Assembly: GCF_011752815.1 (NCBI RefSeq)
Contig: NZ_VWWV01000002.1
Coordinates: forward strand, 682,001 to 746,000
DNA from: Enterobacter sp. Cy-643
GTDB lineage: Bacteria; Pseudomonadota; Gammaproteobacteria; Enterobacterales; Enterobacteriaceae
DNA: 64,000 nucleotides
Direction: 5' to 3'
Positions 52,799 to 62,239 of this stretch are shown here, piece by piece. A program made the position numbers and the translations under genes. Numbering within the stretch: position 1 is the stretch's first letter; each line of letters begins with the position of its first letter. The notes beneath the pieces are model-generated. The model was given only the letters and a program-made list of their open reading frames with translations, was not told the origin of the DNA and made no database searches.

Positions 52799-53695
52799 TG
52801 CTCACGCCCCCTGCCTTACGTTTACAGATAGCATTGTCGATTGATACCCCTATTTATTTGGTTGACCTTCCCCCCGTATTAAAGGCCGCCATACGGTCGC
52901 TATGGTGGATCAAGCCCGAAGGGTGTAGCGGATATGCAGAATGATATCGCTCAGACTTAACAGCAGTGTCTTCAGCTTCTTTCCGGCTGACCAGGTCAGG
53001 AAATTTTTACCGCCAATATACGTCCAGTGTGGAAACTACTGAGCTGCGTCGTAGACATCATAATTATTTATTTTTTCGCCAGCGTTAAATTAATTAATTT
53101 TTCTGAACCAACACTAAAAAACGAGATGAGTGCATCAAATTGGTTTGATAAAATCGAAGCCAGAACATTGTTATTAACAGCCCATGCACATCAGTTTTCA
53201 TTGATACCTCCGTGCAGAAATAATTATCCACCCGCTAACGAAAGAGAGTGAAAACAGGACTCAATTGTTATGCCAATGCATATCATAAATATGTACAAAG
53301 GATGACTTAAATATTTTAACCACAAGATTTAAGCAATAGATTCATCCTCATTAACTTTATTAATTCGAACCCTTTAATTGCTCTATCCAAAAAAACTATA
53401 GGACCAAAGTTTAATAAACAAAAATCGATAATAACAGTCATTGCAATAACATTTAATAGCCAAAATCTATCAAGCTAACATTTATCAATCTGAGTTTTTT
53501 ATTTGTTTTTTAATCAATTAAATTAAGAGGTTGGAATATTATTACTTTGATGATCAAAAATGGGGGCTTTAATATCTCAAAAAATCAACCAACCAAATTT
53601 TGTAGGGGTTATTGTTGCTAATGCGGGAAGTAAAGATAGATTGAGGTTCATCAGACAGGCCAATAAAGGGCAGCCAGGAAGACTGCCCGATAGAA
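52799..53695. other. Gene-poor, AT-rich 0.9-kb gap
   Basis: The segment right of the lysozyme shows scattered short frames (for example 53027-53251, with no ribosome-binding site). From about 53260 it is strongly AT-rich. A 13-base match with one mismatch to the argU att core (TTCGAACCCT-TTA) occurs at 53364-53376 but is too short to call. No gene is supported. Confidence 0.5.
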
Positions 53696-54076
53696 TTACT
53701 TGCAGTCGTCGGAAAGGGTGATCAGCCCTGCTTTATAAACCCCTGCATCTTCAGAGGCAAAGACCGCGATACCTTTTGCCATTTTTCCTGCCTTAAGCTG
53801 TCCCTTAACCAGCGCCTCATCCACGGTATCCAGTTTAAACTCTTTGTGATCCGGGGCAGTGGCCTTCAGGCAGACTTTTGACAGATCAACATCTTTATCG
53901 GACAGGTTTGCCAGCGCTACGTCAAAGGTATTGGTATAAGCGCTTTTGCCGCCGACGGACATTGAGCCCGTAGATTTTTGCGTGGCATACACGGCAAGGC
54001 TATCAGATACCGATGCCGCGGCAGAGAAGCAGAAACTCGTCAGCGCGAGGGTGGAAATAACAGCGAATGCTTTCAT
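53696..54076 (-). CDS. Exported DUF4354 family protein
   Basis: This 126-aa protein has a signal peptide (ending AAASVSD) and a compact beta-rich domain with one Cys pair (LSKVCLKATAPD, SDDCK at the C-terminus). It resembles DUF4354 proteins of enterics (VYATQKSTGSMSVG, EFKLDTVDEALVKGQLKAG). Periplasmic, function unknown. A ribosome-binding site AAGGA lies just before the ATG on the minus strand. Confidence 0.75.
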   Translation of the reverse strand: MKAFAVISTLALTSFCFSAAASVSDSLAVYATQKSTGSMSVGGKSAYTNTFDVALANLSDKDVDLSKVCLKATAPDHKEFKLDTVDEALVKGQLKAGKMAKGIAVFASEDAGVYKAGLITLSDDCK

Positions 54077-54484
54077 ATAAAGTCCTTTCTATAGGGTTAC
54101 TCTCTCGGCCACCGTGGACACGAATTCCACAGTCCAGGCCCCATAGTAGTTCTCCTAAACTAAACCGCCACTCAATTTGACGCTTCTCCGCAGAGCGCTC
54201 CTCTTTCAACAAGGGCGAATGACTTTTATCTGTATCTGTACTCAATAACAGGCCTAAAAATCACAGCAACAACACAATTATTAGCTGATTAATTATTTCA
54301 CCTGAAACGTAATAAACATCTACTTTATTGAATATACGGATATTCTCTGCGGTCAATTGTGGCAAATGACACGCTCTTTTACTTTTCCTCGCCAGCGCAT
54401 ATTTCTCGCCGCAGTAGACTTGTAGGTACCGCCATCTCCTCGCGGAGCTGGCTCCCAAAACGCTTATGTCAGCAGGTGAATAAC
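54077..54484. other. Divergent intergenic region, 408 bp
   Basis: This AT-rich region holds the presumed promoters of the DUF4354 gene (-) and the small exported protein (+). Apart from a short dyad (GTGGA/TCCAC at about 54113-54130) I see no regulatory site that I can name and no gene. Confidence 0.4.
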
Positions 54485-54769
54485 ATGCATAAAGCCATCA
54501 AAATGCTGCTTGCCAGCTCGATTTGCTTGCCTTTATTCGCCGCAGCGGCCGACCCCGTCATTCCCTGGGCCGACAACAGCGGTGGAACCGAAAGCCAGCA
54601 CATCGCCGCCATGGGGCAAAACCTTAACGGCCAGCACCAGGCCATCAGCAAAACGCAGGAAGGCGTCTGGGCGGATAACAGCGGTTCGATAGGCGCTGAC
54701 GAACAGGCTCTAAGCAGCAGTAAACCCGCTTTTGCCGGTGACCCAAAACTGATGCCTCATCAGGGCTAA
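54485..54769 (+). CDS. Small exported protein with repeated WADNSG motif
   Basis: The 94-aa product has a signal peptide (MLLASSICLPLFAAAAD). The mature part holds two copies of WADNSG, in IPWADNSGGTESQH and GVWADNSGSIGADEQ, spaced 32 residues apart. The start has AGGTG upstream; a later ATG (54506) is an alternative. I do not recognise the family. Periplasmic location is inferred. A stem-loop follows 7 nt after the stop. Confidence 0.65.
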   Translation: MHKAIKMLLASSICLPLFAAAADPVIPWADNSGGTESQHIAAMGQNLNGQHQAISKTQEGVWADNSGSIGADEQALSSSKPAFAGDPKLMPHQG

Positions 54770-54776
54770 CCCAGCT

Positions 54777-54799
54777 GCACAGGGCCTCGCGCCCTGTGC
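54777..54799. terminator. Hairpin between convergent genes
   Basis: GCACAGGGC pairs perfectly with GCCCTGTGC (9 bp, 5-nt loop). It lies between the plus-strand small protein and the minus-strand yjiN. No strong U-tract on either strand. Confidence 0.6.
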
Positions 54800-54800
54800 C

Positions 54801-56087
54801 TTAAAACCGCAGCCCCCAGCCCTCAATCACGCCCGGCAATTGTGAAAGTAAATAGAGCACCAGTCCGACCGAGCCCCCCACCAGCGTGCCGTTAATGCGA
54901 ATGAACTGCAGATCTTTGCCGATGTTGAGTTCAATCTGCCGCGACATGTCTTTTGCGTCCCAGCTTTTCACCGTGTCGCTAATGTGCCGGGTGAGAAAAG
55001 CTGAGAAATCCGGCGCGATATGCCGGGCAGCCTGCTCAAGGTGCTCATTCAGCGAGGCCCGCAGCGAAGCATCAGCCGTGAGCGTTTCCCCCAGCCACTG
55101 CCCCGCTTCGGCAATGCGCTTTTGCACCCGCGAGTCATCGCGGGCGATATCTGTTTTCAGCCAGCCCCGCAGGTCATTCCAAAGCTCGCCGAGGTAGAGA
55201 TTAAACTTCTCATCTTCCTTCAGGTAACTTTTGATCGTTTCCGCTTTAGCGGCCATTTCCGGGTCATTTTTCAGGCTATCGATAAGCCGCTGCACGGCGC
55301 GATCGAATGCCCGACGAAGCTGGTGCGTTTTGTCCTGGCTCACGTCATCCAGCAGAGAGTTAACGGCGTCGGATACCAGCTCTGCGCTTTGCTCGCCCAG
55401 CCATTCGGTAGGCAGCACCCTGGCCTTGACCGGGTGCTCGGTTTCCAGCCAGTGGACGATCTGGCGGGCAATAAATTCCCGGCTGGCCGGTTTCTCGAGC
55501 AGCGCCAGCAGTTGAGCTATGACCGAGTCGAGCAAGGCCTGATGGCGGTTGTTTTTGGTCAGACTTTCCAGCAGCAGCGCGCTGGAATAACTGAGATCGA
55601 CTTTATCAATGGCTTTGTGCACCGCCCGGCGAATCAGCCCCTGAATCCGCGTGTCATCGGTCAGAGACAGCCAAGCCTCCATCACCTTGAGCATATGCCG
55701 CCCTACCTGCTGAGCATTTTCGGGCTGCCGGAACCAGGTCCCCATCATCTGCGCCGGCTCATGGCGACGAATCAGGTCAATCAGCGACTGAGTATCCAGA
55801 AACTTTTCCTGCACGAACTTGCCGAGATTCTCGCCGATACGGTCTTTATTACGAGGAATAATGGCGGTATGCCGGGCGATAAACGGGATCGGTACGCGAC
55901 GAAACAGCGCCACCACCGCAAACCAGTCCGCCAGGGCGCCGACCATCGCCGCTTCAGAAATAGCTTTCAGGCCGCTGACCCAGAAACTGGGCGGCAAAAA
56001 TAAGGTCGCGACAAACGCTGCGGCGGCAATCAGCAAAAGCGAGAGCGCCAGCCGTTTGGCGCGCTTTAATTCGGTGAGTTTTTCCAT
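54801..56087 (-). CDS. yjiN: DUF445 inner-membrane protein YjiN
   Basis: This 428-aa DUF445 protein has membrane segments at both ends (about 13-50 and 402-425) and a long helical middle. Segments such as [40 protein letters not shown] and [18 protein letters not shown] match E. coli YjiN. Function is unknown. Its ATG overlaps the stop of the LysR gene by one base (TAATG), so the two are co-translated here, an arrangement I do not recall from E. coli. Confidence 0.88.
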   Translation of the reverse strand: MEKLTELKRAKRLALSLLLIAAAAFVATLFLPPSFWVSGLKAISEAAMVGALADWFAVVALFRRVPIPFIARHTAIIPRNKDRIGENLGKFVQEKFLDTQSLIDLIRRHEPAQMMGTWFRQPENAQQVGRHMLKVMEAWLSLTDDTRIQGLIRRAVHKAIDKVDLSYSSALLLESLTKNNRHQALLDSVIAQLLALLEKPASREFIARQIVHWLETEHPVKARVLPTEWLGEQSAELVSDAVNSLLDDVSQDKTHQLRRAFDRAVQRLIDSLKNDPEMAAKAETIKSYLKEDEKFNLYLGELWNDLRGWLKTDIARDDSRVQKRIAEAGQWLGETLTADASLRASLNEHLEQAARHIAPDFSAFLTRHISDTVKSWDAKDMSRQIELNIGKDLQFIRINGTLVGGSVGLVLYLLSQLPGVIEGWGLRF

Positions 56088-56995
56088 TACTTAAGCGTAG
56101 CGCCCGTCTCTGCCACCAGCCAGTCATGGAACAGCGTCACCTCCGGGCGTCGACTGGAGCGCTCTGAACGCACGATAAAATAGGACCAGGTGAGCGGCCA
56201 TTTGTGCTGTGGGAAAAGCTGGCGCAGCTGCCCAAGATCGATCAGTTGCTGGACCAGCGCTTTACGCACCACCGCCACACCACGCCCGCTTAGGGCAGCC
56301 AGAATAACGGCCGACGTAGAGTTAATGTGCAGGCCGTTTTGCTCGCACAACGCCACGCCGATAGTCCGGGAAATGGTTTCCCAGTCCGGGAAATTCGCCC
56401 CGGGATGCGGCGTATCATCATAGATAAGCTTCTGTTTTGACAGCCAGTCCGCCTCGGTAACGCCGGCCAGCAGCTGCGGGCTGCAGACGATCACCGCCTC
56501 TTCGTCCATTAACCACGTTGACTGTAAACCGGGCCAGCTGCCGGGACCGCATCGTATGCCGACATCAGCCTCGCCGTGCAGCACATCGGTCAGTTTTTCC
56601 GTAACGTTAAGGCGCAGATCAATGCTGTCATGCTGCTCGGAAAAAAGGTTGAGACGCTCCATCAGCCAGTTCATCATCAGTACCTGAGAGGCGGTAATCA
56701 CCACCACCGCGCGGGCTCTGGCGCCGCGCAGCTTATTCAGTCCCTGCTCCAGGCTGTCCAGCCCAGCGGTAATGTCCTGCAGCGCCTCCTTTGCCTCCTC
56801 CACCAGCGTAAGCCTTTCTTTCCCGCTGCGCGTGCGGTGCAGCAGCGGATGACCGACCCACTCTTCCAGGGAACGAACAAGCTGGCCAACGGCGGCGGGC
56901 GTGACGCCCAGCTCTTCGGCTGCACCGGTGAAACTGCCGTGGCGCGCCGTGGCTTCAAAAGCGTGCAGCCATTTCAGGCGATTCAGCGATCTCAT
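56087..56995 (-). CDS. LysR-family regulator (GcvA-like)
   Basis: This 302-aa LysR regulator starts [20 protein letters not shown] with helix-turn-helix [20 protein letters not shown], closest by eye to the GcvA/AmpR group. The start was placed at 56995 because GAAGAGA lies upstream and it fits family length. It is divergent from an SDR gene 164 bp away, so it probably regulates that gene. It also precedes yjiN in an overlapping pair. Confidence 0.87.
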   Translation of the reverse strand: MRSLNRLKWLHAFEATARHGSFTGAAEELGVTPAAVGQLVRSLEEWVGHPLLHRTRSGKERLTLVEEAKEALQDITAGLDSLEQGLNKLRGARARAVVVITASQVLMMNWLMERLNLFSEQHDSIDLRLNVTEKLTDVLHGEADVGIRCGPGSWPGLQSTWLMDEEAVIVCSPQLLAGVTEADWLSKQKLIYDDTPHPGANFPDWETISRTIGVALCEQNGLHINSTSAVILAALSGRGVAVVRKALVQQLIDLGQLRQLFPQHKWPLTWSYFIVRSERSSRRPEVTLFHDWLVAETGATLK

Positions 56996-57159
56996 ATTTT
57001 CTCTTCGACAAAGGACGACATACCGACAAGATAGTTTTTCTTTCTCGATATGCAAGTTCTTATGCTTCGTCAGGCGCAAATGGCTTTGGCATTCTGTCGC
57101 CATTCCGAAGCGCCACGCAGGCAGCTTCACCTTATTAAGCAAAGAGAAACGAGGTCATC

Positions 57160-57933
57160 ATGTCTATATCATTCGCAGGTAAGAAACTTTTAGTTGTTGG
57201 CGGCACCAGCGGTATGGGTCTGGAAAGCGCCCGGCAGGTGCTGGAAAACGGCGGGAAAGTTGTGCTGGTCGGGAATCGCGCGGAGAAAGCCGAACAGGCA
57301 CGCCAGGCGCTGTCTGCCCTCGGGGAAGTGTCCGTCATCGTCGCAGACCTGATGAGCAGCGAAGGCATGCATAAAGTGATGAACGTGATTAACGCCGGGC
57401 ACCGCGACATCAGCCTGTTGGTGAACGCTGCCGGGGTCTTCTTCCCGAAAGCCTTTACCGAACACGAAGAGGCGGATTACGACATGTACATGAACATCAA
57501 CCGCGCGACCTTCTTCATTACCCGTGAAGTGGTGAAAAACATGGTTGCCGCCGGGATCAAAGGTTCAATCGTCAACATCGGTTCCATGTGGGCGCAGCAG
57601 GCCATCGGCGCAACGCCATCTTCAGCCTACTCGATGGCGAAAGCCGGTCTGCACGCGCTGACGAAGAACCTTGCCATTGAGTTGGGTTCACAGGGTATTC
57701 GCGTCAATGCGGTTTCTCCTGCTGTGGTACATACGCCAATTTATGAAGGCTTTATCCCTAAAGAGGATGTGGCGGACGTGATGGGCAGCTTTGATAGCTT
57801 CCACCCGATTGGCCGCGTAGGTACGCCACGCGACGTTGCCGAAGTGGTTAGCTTCCTGCTGTCCGACAATACCACCTGGGTGACAGGCGCCCTGTGGGAC
57901 GTTGACGGCGGCGTGATGGCAGGCCGTAACTAG
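57160..57933 (+). CDS. Short-chain dehydrogenase/reductase
   Basis: This 257-aa classical SDR has a cofactor loop GGTSGMG (14-20), NAAG (89-92), and the catalytic Ser142, Tyr157 and Lys161 (YSMAK). NR at residues 39-40 after the second strand suggests NADP preference. The C-terminal block [17 protein letters not shown] is typical. Substrate unknown. It is divergent from the LysR gene. A repeat element begins 11 nt after the stop. Confidence 0.9.
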   Translation: MSISFAGKKLLVVGGTSGMGLESARQVLENGGKVVLVGNRAEKAEQARQALSALGEVSVIVADLMSSEGMHKVMNVINAGHRDISLLVNAAGVFFPKAFTEHEEADYDMYMNINRATFFITREVVKNMVAAGIKGSIVNIGSMWAQQAIGATPSSAYSMAKAGLHALTKNLAIELGSQGIRVNAVSPAVVHTPIYEGFIPKEDVADVMGSFDSFHPIGRVGTPRDVAEVVSFLLSDNTTWVTGALWDVDGGVMAGRN

Positions 57934-57943
57934 GCGCGATCGC

Positions 57944-58438
57944 CCCTCACCCCGACCCTCTCCCCAAAGGGGCGAGGGAGAAAATAAAAGCCCTGGGAAA
58001 CATGGAGTATCCCCTCTCCCCAAAGGAGCGAGGGAGAAAACAAATGCCCTGGGAAACATGGAGTATCCCCTCTCCCCAAAGGAGCGAGGGAGAAAACAAA
58101 AGCCCCGGGAAACATGGCGTATCCCCTCTCCCCAAAGGAGCGAGGGAGAAAACAAAAGCCCCGGGAAACATGGCGTATCCCCTCTCCCCAAAGGAGCGAG
58201 GGAGAAAACAAAAGCCCTGGGAAACATGGCGTATCCCCTCTCCCCAAAGGAGCGAGGGAGAAAACAAAAGCCCTGGGAAACATGGGGTATCCCCTCTCCC
58301 CAAAGGAGCGAGGGAGAAAACAAAAGCCCCGGGAAACATGGCGTATCCCCTCTCCCCAAAGGAGCGAGGGAGAAAACAAAAGCCCCGGGAAACATGGCGT
58401 ATCCCCTCTCCCTTCCAGGGAGAGGGTTAGGGTGAGGG
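57944..58438. repeat. 495-bp inverted-repeat element with eight 56-bp tandem repeats
   Basis: The ends are 21-bp inverted repeats matching at 19 positions: CCCTCACCCCGACCCTCTCCC (57944-57964) and its near-complement (58418-58438). Between them a 56-bp unit repeats eight times (from about 57956 to 58403), with only a few substitutions; each unit contains CCCCTCTCCCCAAAGGAGCG and AACATGG. The unit has no stop codon in any phase and 56 is not a multiple of 3, so all six frames stay open across the array. The terminal sequence resembles a common enteric intergenic repeat. Confidence 0.85.
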
Positions 58439-58527
58439 TAAAAAAAGGCTTATTTCCCCGTCAGATCACGGCGAAGCGGCGCCGTTAGTGCCAGGATGAA
58501 TCAAACGTTACCAAAAGGAGCTAAACG

Positions 58528-58959
58528 ATGTATAAAACCATCTTAATGCCGGTGGATGTTTTTGAAATGGAGCTCACGGATAAAGCTATTCGCCATGCCG
58601 AATATCTGGCGAAAGAGTCTGAGGGCACCATCCACCTTCTGTACGTTTTGCCTAAATCCCCGCTGTTTAATACCCACGGTTTTTCCTCTGACATCCGTAA
58701 ATTCGACGAGTACCTGAAGAAAAATGCCGAAGAAAAAATGGAAGAATTGCGCGGGCACTTCTCACTGCCTAAAGAACGCGTGGTGCTGGAGATCCGTTAC
58801 GGCTCGGTACGGGATGAAGTGAACGAAGTCGCACAGGACATTCATGCGGATGTAATCATTGTAGGTTCGAAGAATCCGTCTATTTCCACTCACCTGCTCG
58901 GCTCCAACGCTTCCAGCATTATCCGCCATGCTCGCTTCCCGGTCTTTGTTGTGCGGTAA
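58528..58959 (+). CDS. uspG: Universal stress protein UspG
   Basis: This 143-aa Usp-family protein matches E. coli UspG (YbdQ). It starts [15 protein letters not shown], and the ATP-binding region [20 protein letters not shown] and [11 protein letters not shown] are clear. UspG is a cytoplasmic nucleotide-binding stress protein. A strong AAAGGAG lies before the ATG. In E. coli it is close to rnk/rna; here over 33 kb of extra DNA intervene. A bidirectional terminator follows. Confidence 0.93.
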   Translation: MYKTILMPVDVFEMELTDKAIRHAEYLAKESEGTIHLLYVLPKSPLFNTHGFSSDIRKFDEYLKKNAEEKMEELRGHFSLPKERVVLEIRYGSVRDEVNEVAQDIHADVIIVGSKNPSISTHLLGSNASSIIRHARFPVFVVR

Positions 58960-58968
58960 GGTGTCAAT

Positions 58969-58994
58969 AAATAGCCTGCTTTTGCAGGCTATTT
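58969..58994. terminator. Bidirectional terminator after uspG
   Basis: AAATAGCCTGC pairs perfectly with GCAGGCTATTT (11 bp, TTTT loop), between convergent uspG and the amidohydrolase gene. Confidence 0.8.
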
Positions 58995-59003
58995 TGCCTC
59001 ACA

Positions 59004-60389
59004 TTACATCACGCTGCCCCAGACCAAATTGCCCTGATGGAAGGTCGCGGTACGCGGCGAAATACGCGCCACCGCTTCTGCAGAACAGGATGCATCCACC
59101 AGCACAAAACTCGCTTCATCCTGCGCCTTCGGCCATACCTGTTTACCTTTTTCATCCAGCGGCAAAACATTGCCGGTGGCAATCGCCAACGAACGCGACA
59201 GGCTAAGTTCGCTCGGGCGAACGTAGAGCTGCGCATACAGATTGGCTTTTTCCAGCATGTCGCCCAGCCCGTACGGCGACCAGTGATCGATCACGCTGTC
59301 GGTGCCGGTCATCACCAGCACGCCTTTTTGCTGGAGCTGCTTCAGCGGCATATGCAAAGTCCCGATGGGCACCGTAGAAGCGAGACCGATCTGCTGGGCA
59401 GCCATGCGCGTGGCAACATCATCCACCTGCTGTGGCGTAAGGGTCGCCAGCGCAAAGCCGTGGCTGATGGTCAATTTGCCTTTAAGCTGCGGCGTTTTCT
59501 CTACCGTTTCCACCATGTAGTTCACCGCCGCCACGCCCGCCGGGCTGGTTTCATGCAGGTGAATATCCACGCCTTTGTCGTAATCAAGCGCTATCTGGAA
59601 CATGGTATCGAGCGATTTCTCCATCGCGCCATCCACGTTGGTGGGATCCAGACCGCCCACGTAATGCGCCCCCGCCTGCATCGCTTCGCGCATCAGCGGT
59701 TCAGATTTTGAAAGCAGCAAACCGTGCTGCGGAAACGCCACGATTTCACATTTCAGGCCTGACTTTCTCTCCGCCAGCACCGCCTGCAGGTTTTCAAGGT
59801 TCTTCAGCCCGGAAACCGGCTCAATGTTGCAGTGGCTGCGGGCAATCGTCGACCCTTTGGACTGGATAAGATCGATAAGCTTTCCGGCGCGCTCGCGGGT
59901 GTAGGGCTGCAGCTCCGGCAGAATTTTACGCTCCCAGGCAATCATATCCATGATGGTGGTGCCTTCCGGGCGGTTATGTACCTGCCACGGGCCGCCGTAG
60001 AACGTCTTGTCCAGATGGATGTGCATATCACGCATCGCCGGCAGCAACAGCTTGCTCCCAGCGTCGTAACTGTGCAGCGTACCGTCAGGGTGTGATTTAT
60101 TGGCGCGAACTGCCGCAATTTTGCCGTCTTTGATTTCTAACGTGTGCAGTTCGGTGCGGGTACTGACGGCGGTTTCGCCTTCATAATTAAACCCGGTTTC
60201 CAGCCGCACATTGTCGAGGTAATAGTGTTTTTCGCTGATAGCATTCATTTGGTGGTTGCTCTCACAGGCGGTTGCAGGTGTTTTCGCGGCCCAGGCTGCG
60301 GTGCCGGTAGCCCCAAACAGCGCGCAGGCTGCGGCGACCTTGCCGCCTCCGCTGATAAAATCGCGACGGCTTTTCTCAATCTCAGTCAT
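59004..60389 (-). CDS. Tat-exported amidohydrolase (cytosine-deaminase-like)
   Basis: This 461-aa protein begins with a twin-arginine signal (SRRDFISGGGKVAAACAL, then AAWA). The mature enzyme is a metal-dependent amidohydrolase of the cytosine deaminase/CodA-like group: MRDMHIHLDKTF (metal-binding HxH with downstream DKT), HCNIEP, DIHLHET, ISHGFAL and the metal Asp in GTDSVIDHWSPYG. The start MTEIEK puts the RR at residues 7-8; an upstream in-frame ATG lacks support. Export makes a periplasmic role likely, unusual for a deaminase-like enzyme. The substrate is unknown. Confidence 0.82.
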   Translation of the reverse strand: MTEIEKSRRDFISGGGKVAAACALFGATGTAAWAAKTPATACESNHQMNAISEKHYYLDNVRLETGFNYEGETAVSTRTELHTLEIKDGKIAAVRANKSHPDGTLHSYDAGSKLLLPAMRDMHIHLDKTFYGGPWQVHNRPEGTTIMDMIAWERKILPELQPYTRERAGKLIDLIQSKGSTIARSHCNIEPVSGLKNLENLQAVLAERKSGLKCEIVAFPQHGLLLSKSEPLMREAMQAGAHYVGGLDPTNVDGAMEKSLDTMFQIALDYDKGVDIHLHETSPAGVAAVNYMVETVEKTPQLKGKLTISHGFALATLTPQQVDDVATRMAAQQIGLASTVPIGTLHMPLKQLQQKGVLVMTGTDSVIDHWSPYGLGDMLEKANLYAQLYVRPSELSLSRSLAIATGNVLPLDEKGKQVWPKAQDEASFVLVDASCSAEAVARISPRTATFHQGNLVWGSVM

Positions 60390-60438
60390 TATTATTTTTC
60401 TACCCAGAGTGTGATGGTTGTTGTCAGGCATACAGCGG

Positions 60439-61047
60439 CTAAGCGCCCGCCTCTCTCAGCAATTGAGCGATTTCGCGGTAGCCTTTTTCTTCGGCCAGTT
60501 CCAGCGGCGTTTTTCCGTATTTATCCGTCATGTGGGGGTTGGCGCCGTGTGCCAGCAGCAGGGAGACAATCTCCTGCTGCTTTTTGCCGCCGTCGTTCAG
60601 CACGATGGCCTCAAGCAGCGGCGTCCAGCCGAGGAAGTTGGTGTGGTTGACGTTAATCCGGGTGTGCGCCAGCAGCTCGCGCACAATCTCGACGTGCCCT
60701 TTCTCGCTGGCAGGCGTAATACCTACCCCGCCAAAACGGGTTAAGCGAGTCAGATCGGGCTTCGCGGGTAACAGCAGGCGCAACAGTTTAAGATCGTTAT
60801 TCAGGCAGCTAACCAGGAAAGGATTAAAACAGGTTTCATCCTGATGATTAATGTCCGCGCCAGACTCAATAAGCAGCGCCACGCAGTCATAATTTTGCTT
60901 CAGGCTGGCAAGGGTGATGGCCGTTCTGCCCTGCCGGTTGGTGACGTTAATATCCACGCCCTGCGCCAGGCATGCTTTCAGCGTTGCCACGTCTCCGTCC
61001 AAAGCCGCCCTCAAAAACCCGGTTATCAGCTCGTTGTCAGACATCAT
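60439..61047 (-). CDS. Ankyrin-repeat protein
   Basis: This 202-aa protein consists almost wholly of ankyrin repeats (for example GRTAITLASLKQNYDCVALL, GWTPLLEAIVLNDGG, YGKTPLELAEEKGYREIAQL). No signal peptide or catalytic domain is seen. The ATG at 61047 follows GGGAGAAC. Upstream of the Tat amidohydrolase on the same strand (49 nt), it may be its operon partner; the binding partner is unknown. Confidence 0.85.
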   Translation of the reverse strand: MMSDNELITGFLRAALDGDVATLKACLAQGVDINVTNRQGRTAITLASLKQNYDCVALLIESGADINHQDETCFNPFLVSCLNNDLKLLRLLLPAKPDLTRLTRFGGVGITPASEKGHVEIVRELLAHTRINVNHTNFLGWTPLLEAIVLNDGGKKQQEIVSLLLAHGANPHMTDKYGKTPLELAEEKGYREIAQLLREAGA

Positions 61048-61222
61048 GTTCTCCCGTCGTTCGCGGTTATGGCCGAAATTCGAGAATAACAATGCCCTGG
61101 CGGGAAAAACATCCGCTTAAAAAAGATTCATCGCTGATGCCGCTATTGTTGAATACGTTTTAATAATCCTTTTCAGAATGTGTCAAACTCCCCGCATCAC
61201 GCGTCATCGAAGGGAGCACGGA

Positions 61223-62152
61223 ATGAACTCCATCTTTACCGAAGAGAATCTGCAGGCCTTCACCTGCGCCGCCCGCTACGGCAGCTTCAGCCGGGCTGCA
61301 GAAGAGCTGGGCGTGACCACCTCCGCCATCAGCTACACCATAAAACGCATGGAAACGTGGCTCGATGCGCCGCTGTTTATCCGCAACACCCGCAGCATTG
61401 AGCTGACCGAGTCCGGGACCTTTCTCTACCGCAAGGCCAGCGACTTGTTGAATGATTTTCAAGGGATCCGGCGGGGTATTGAGACCATTTCGCAGGGCAT
61501 CGAAGCGAAAGTCAGGATCTGCATTAACCATCTGCTGTACACGCCTCAGCACACGGCCAGGATGCTGAATATTTTGAAAAAGCAGTTTCCCGGCTGCCAG
61601 ATTGCCGTCACCACCGAGGTGTACAACGGCGTCTGGGATGCGGTGCTCAACAATCAGGTGAATATTGCAATCGGCGCGCCGGATGCGCTGCTGGGCGGGG
61701 GCGGCATTGACTACACGGAAATTGGCGTTATCCGCTGGGCGTTCGCCATCGCGCCAGATCACCCTCTCGCCGCGGCACAGGAACCGATCCCCGAAAGCCA
61801 GCTCAGGCTGTATCCGAATATCATGGTGGAAGACACCGCCTCCACCATTAATAAAAAAGTGGGCTGGCTGCTGCACGGCCAGGAAACCGTGGTGGTACCG
61901 GACTTCCCGACCAAATGCCAGTGCCAGATTTTAGGCGACGGCATCGGTTTTTTGCCGGATTACATGGCGCGTCGCGAGGTAGAAAACGGCCTGCTGGTGA
62001 CCCGCCAGGTTCATAACCCACGCCAGCATTCCCGCATGTTGCTTGCCACACAGCACGCGGCGACGGGCCAGGTCACCCGCTGGATCAAACAACAATTTCG
62101 CCCCGGCGGCGTGCTCGCAGAGCTGTATCAGGACTTGATGCACCAGGCCTGA
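61223..62152 (+). CDS. LysR-family regulator, AllS-like
   Basis: This 309-aa LysR regulator has helix-turn-helix [20 protein letters not shown] and an effector domain with ICINHLLYTPQHTARMLNIL and VYNGVWDAVLNNQVNIAIGA, a pattern resembling AllS. The start has AGGGAG upstream. It is divergent from the ankyrin/amidohydrolase pair and probably regulates it; the resemblance to AllS (allantoin regulation) would fit an amidohydrolase target, as inference. Confidence 0.85.
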   Translation: MNSIFTEENLQAFTCAARYGSFSRAAEELGVTTSAISYTIKRMETWLDAPLFIRNTRSIELTESGTFLYRKASDLLNDFQGIRRGIETISQGIEAKVRICINHLLYTPQHTARMLNILKKQFPGCQIAVTTEVYNGVWDAVLNNQVNIAIGAPDALLGGGGIDYTEIGVIRWAFAIAPDHPLAAAQEPIPESQLRLYPNIMVEDTASTINKKVGWLLHGQETVVVPDFPTKCQCQILGDGIGFLPDYMARREVENGLLVTRQVHNPRQHSRMLLATQHAATGQVTRWIKQQFRPGGVLAELYQDLMHQA

Positions 62153-62163
62153 CCTCACTTTCT

Positions 62164-62232
62164 ATTTTACCCGGGTATAATTGACAATATCGACTCTCCC
62201 CGATAGTCTATGTTTTTACCCGGATAAAATAG
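62164..62232 (+). promoter_or_regulatory. Promoter bracketed by twin palindromic operators
   Basis: A promoter TTGACA (62181-62186), 17-bp spacer, TAGTCT (62204-62209) lies between two related palindromes: TTTTACCCGGGTATAA (62165-62180) just upstream of the -35 and TTTTTACCCGGATAAAATA (62213-62231) over the predicted start point. The outer arms (62162-62177, 62217-62232) are inverted copies with one mismatch. The start codon of the DUF2239 gene is 8 nt further on. Confidence 0.65.
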
Positions 62233-62239
62233 GTGTCCC

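Noticed and set aside
53027-53251. 74-aa ORF in the gap right of the lysozyme
   Set aside because: It has no ribosome-binding site and its composition changes midway; a spanin or holin of the lysis cassette was considered, but the product has no lipobox or holin-like helix pair.
53364-53376. Second attR-like copy of the argU end at the right of the fimbrial zone
   Set aside because: Only TTCGAACCCT plus a few bases match; in AT-rich DNA this is not convincing without comparison to an empty site.
57956-58403. Possible CRISPR array
   Set aside because: The units are directly adjacent and nearly identical over their whole length; there are no unique spacers and no cas genes nearby.
57688-58488. 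Long ORFs on both strands across the tandem repeat (for example 57688-58395 minus, 58002-58430 plus)
   Set aside because: They arise because the 56-bp unit has no stops in any phase; no ribosome-binding site, no signal for export and no non-repeat domain support a protein.
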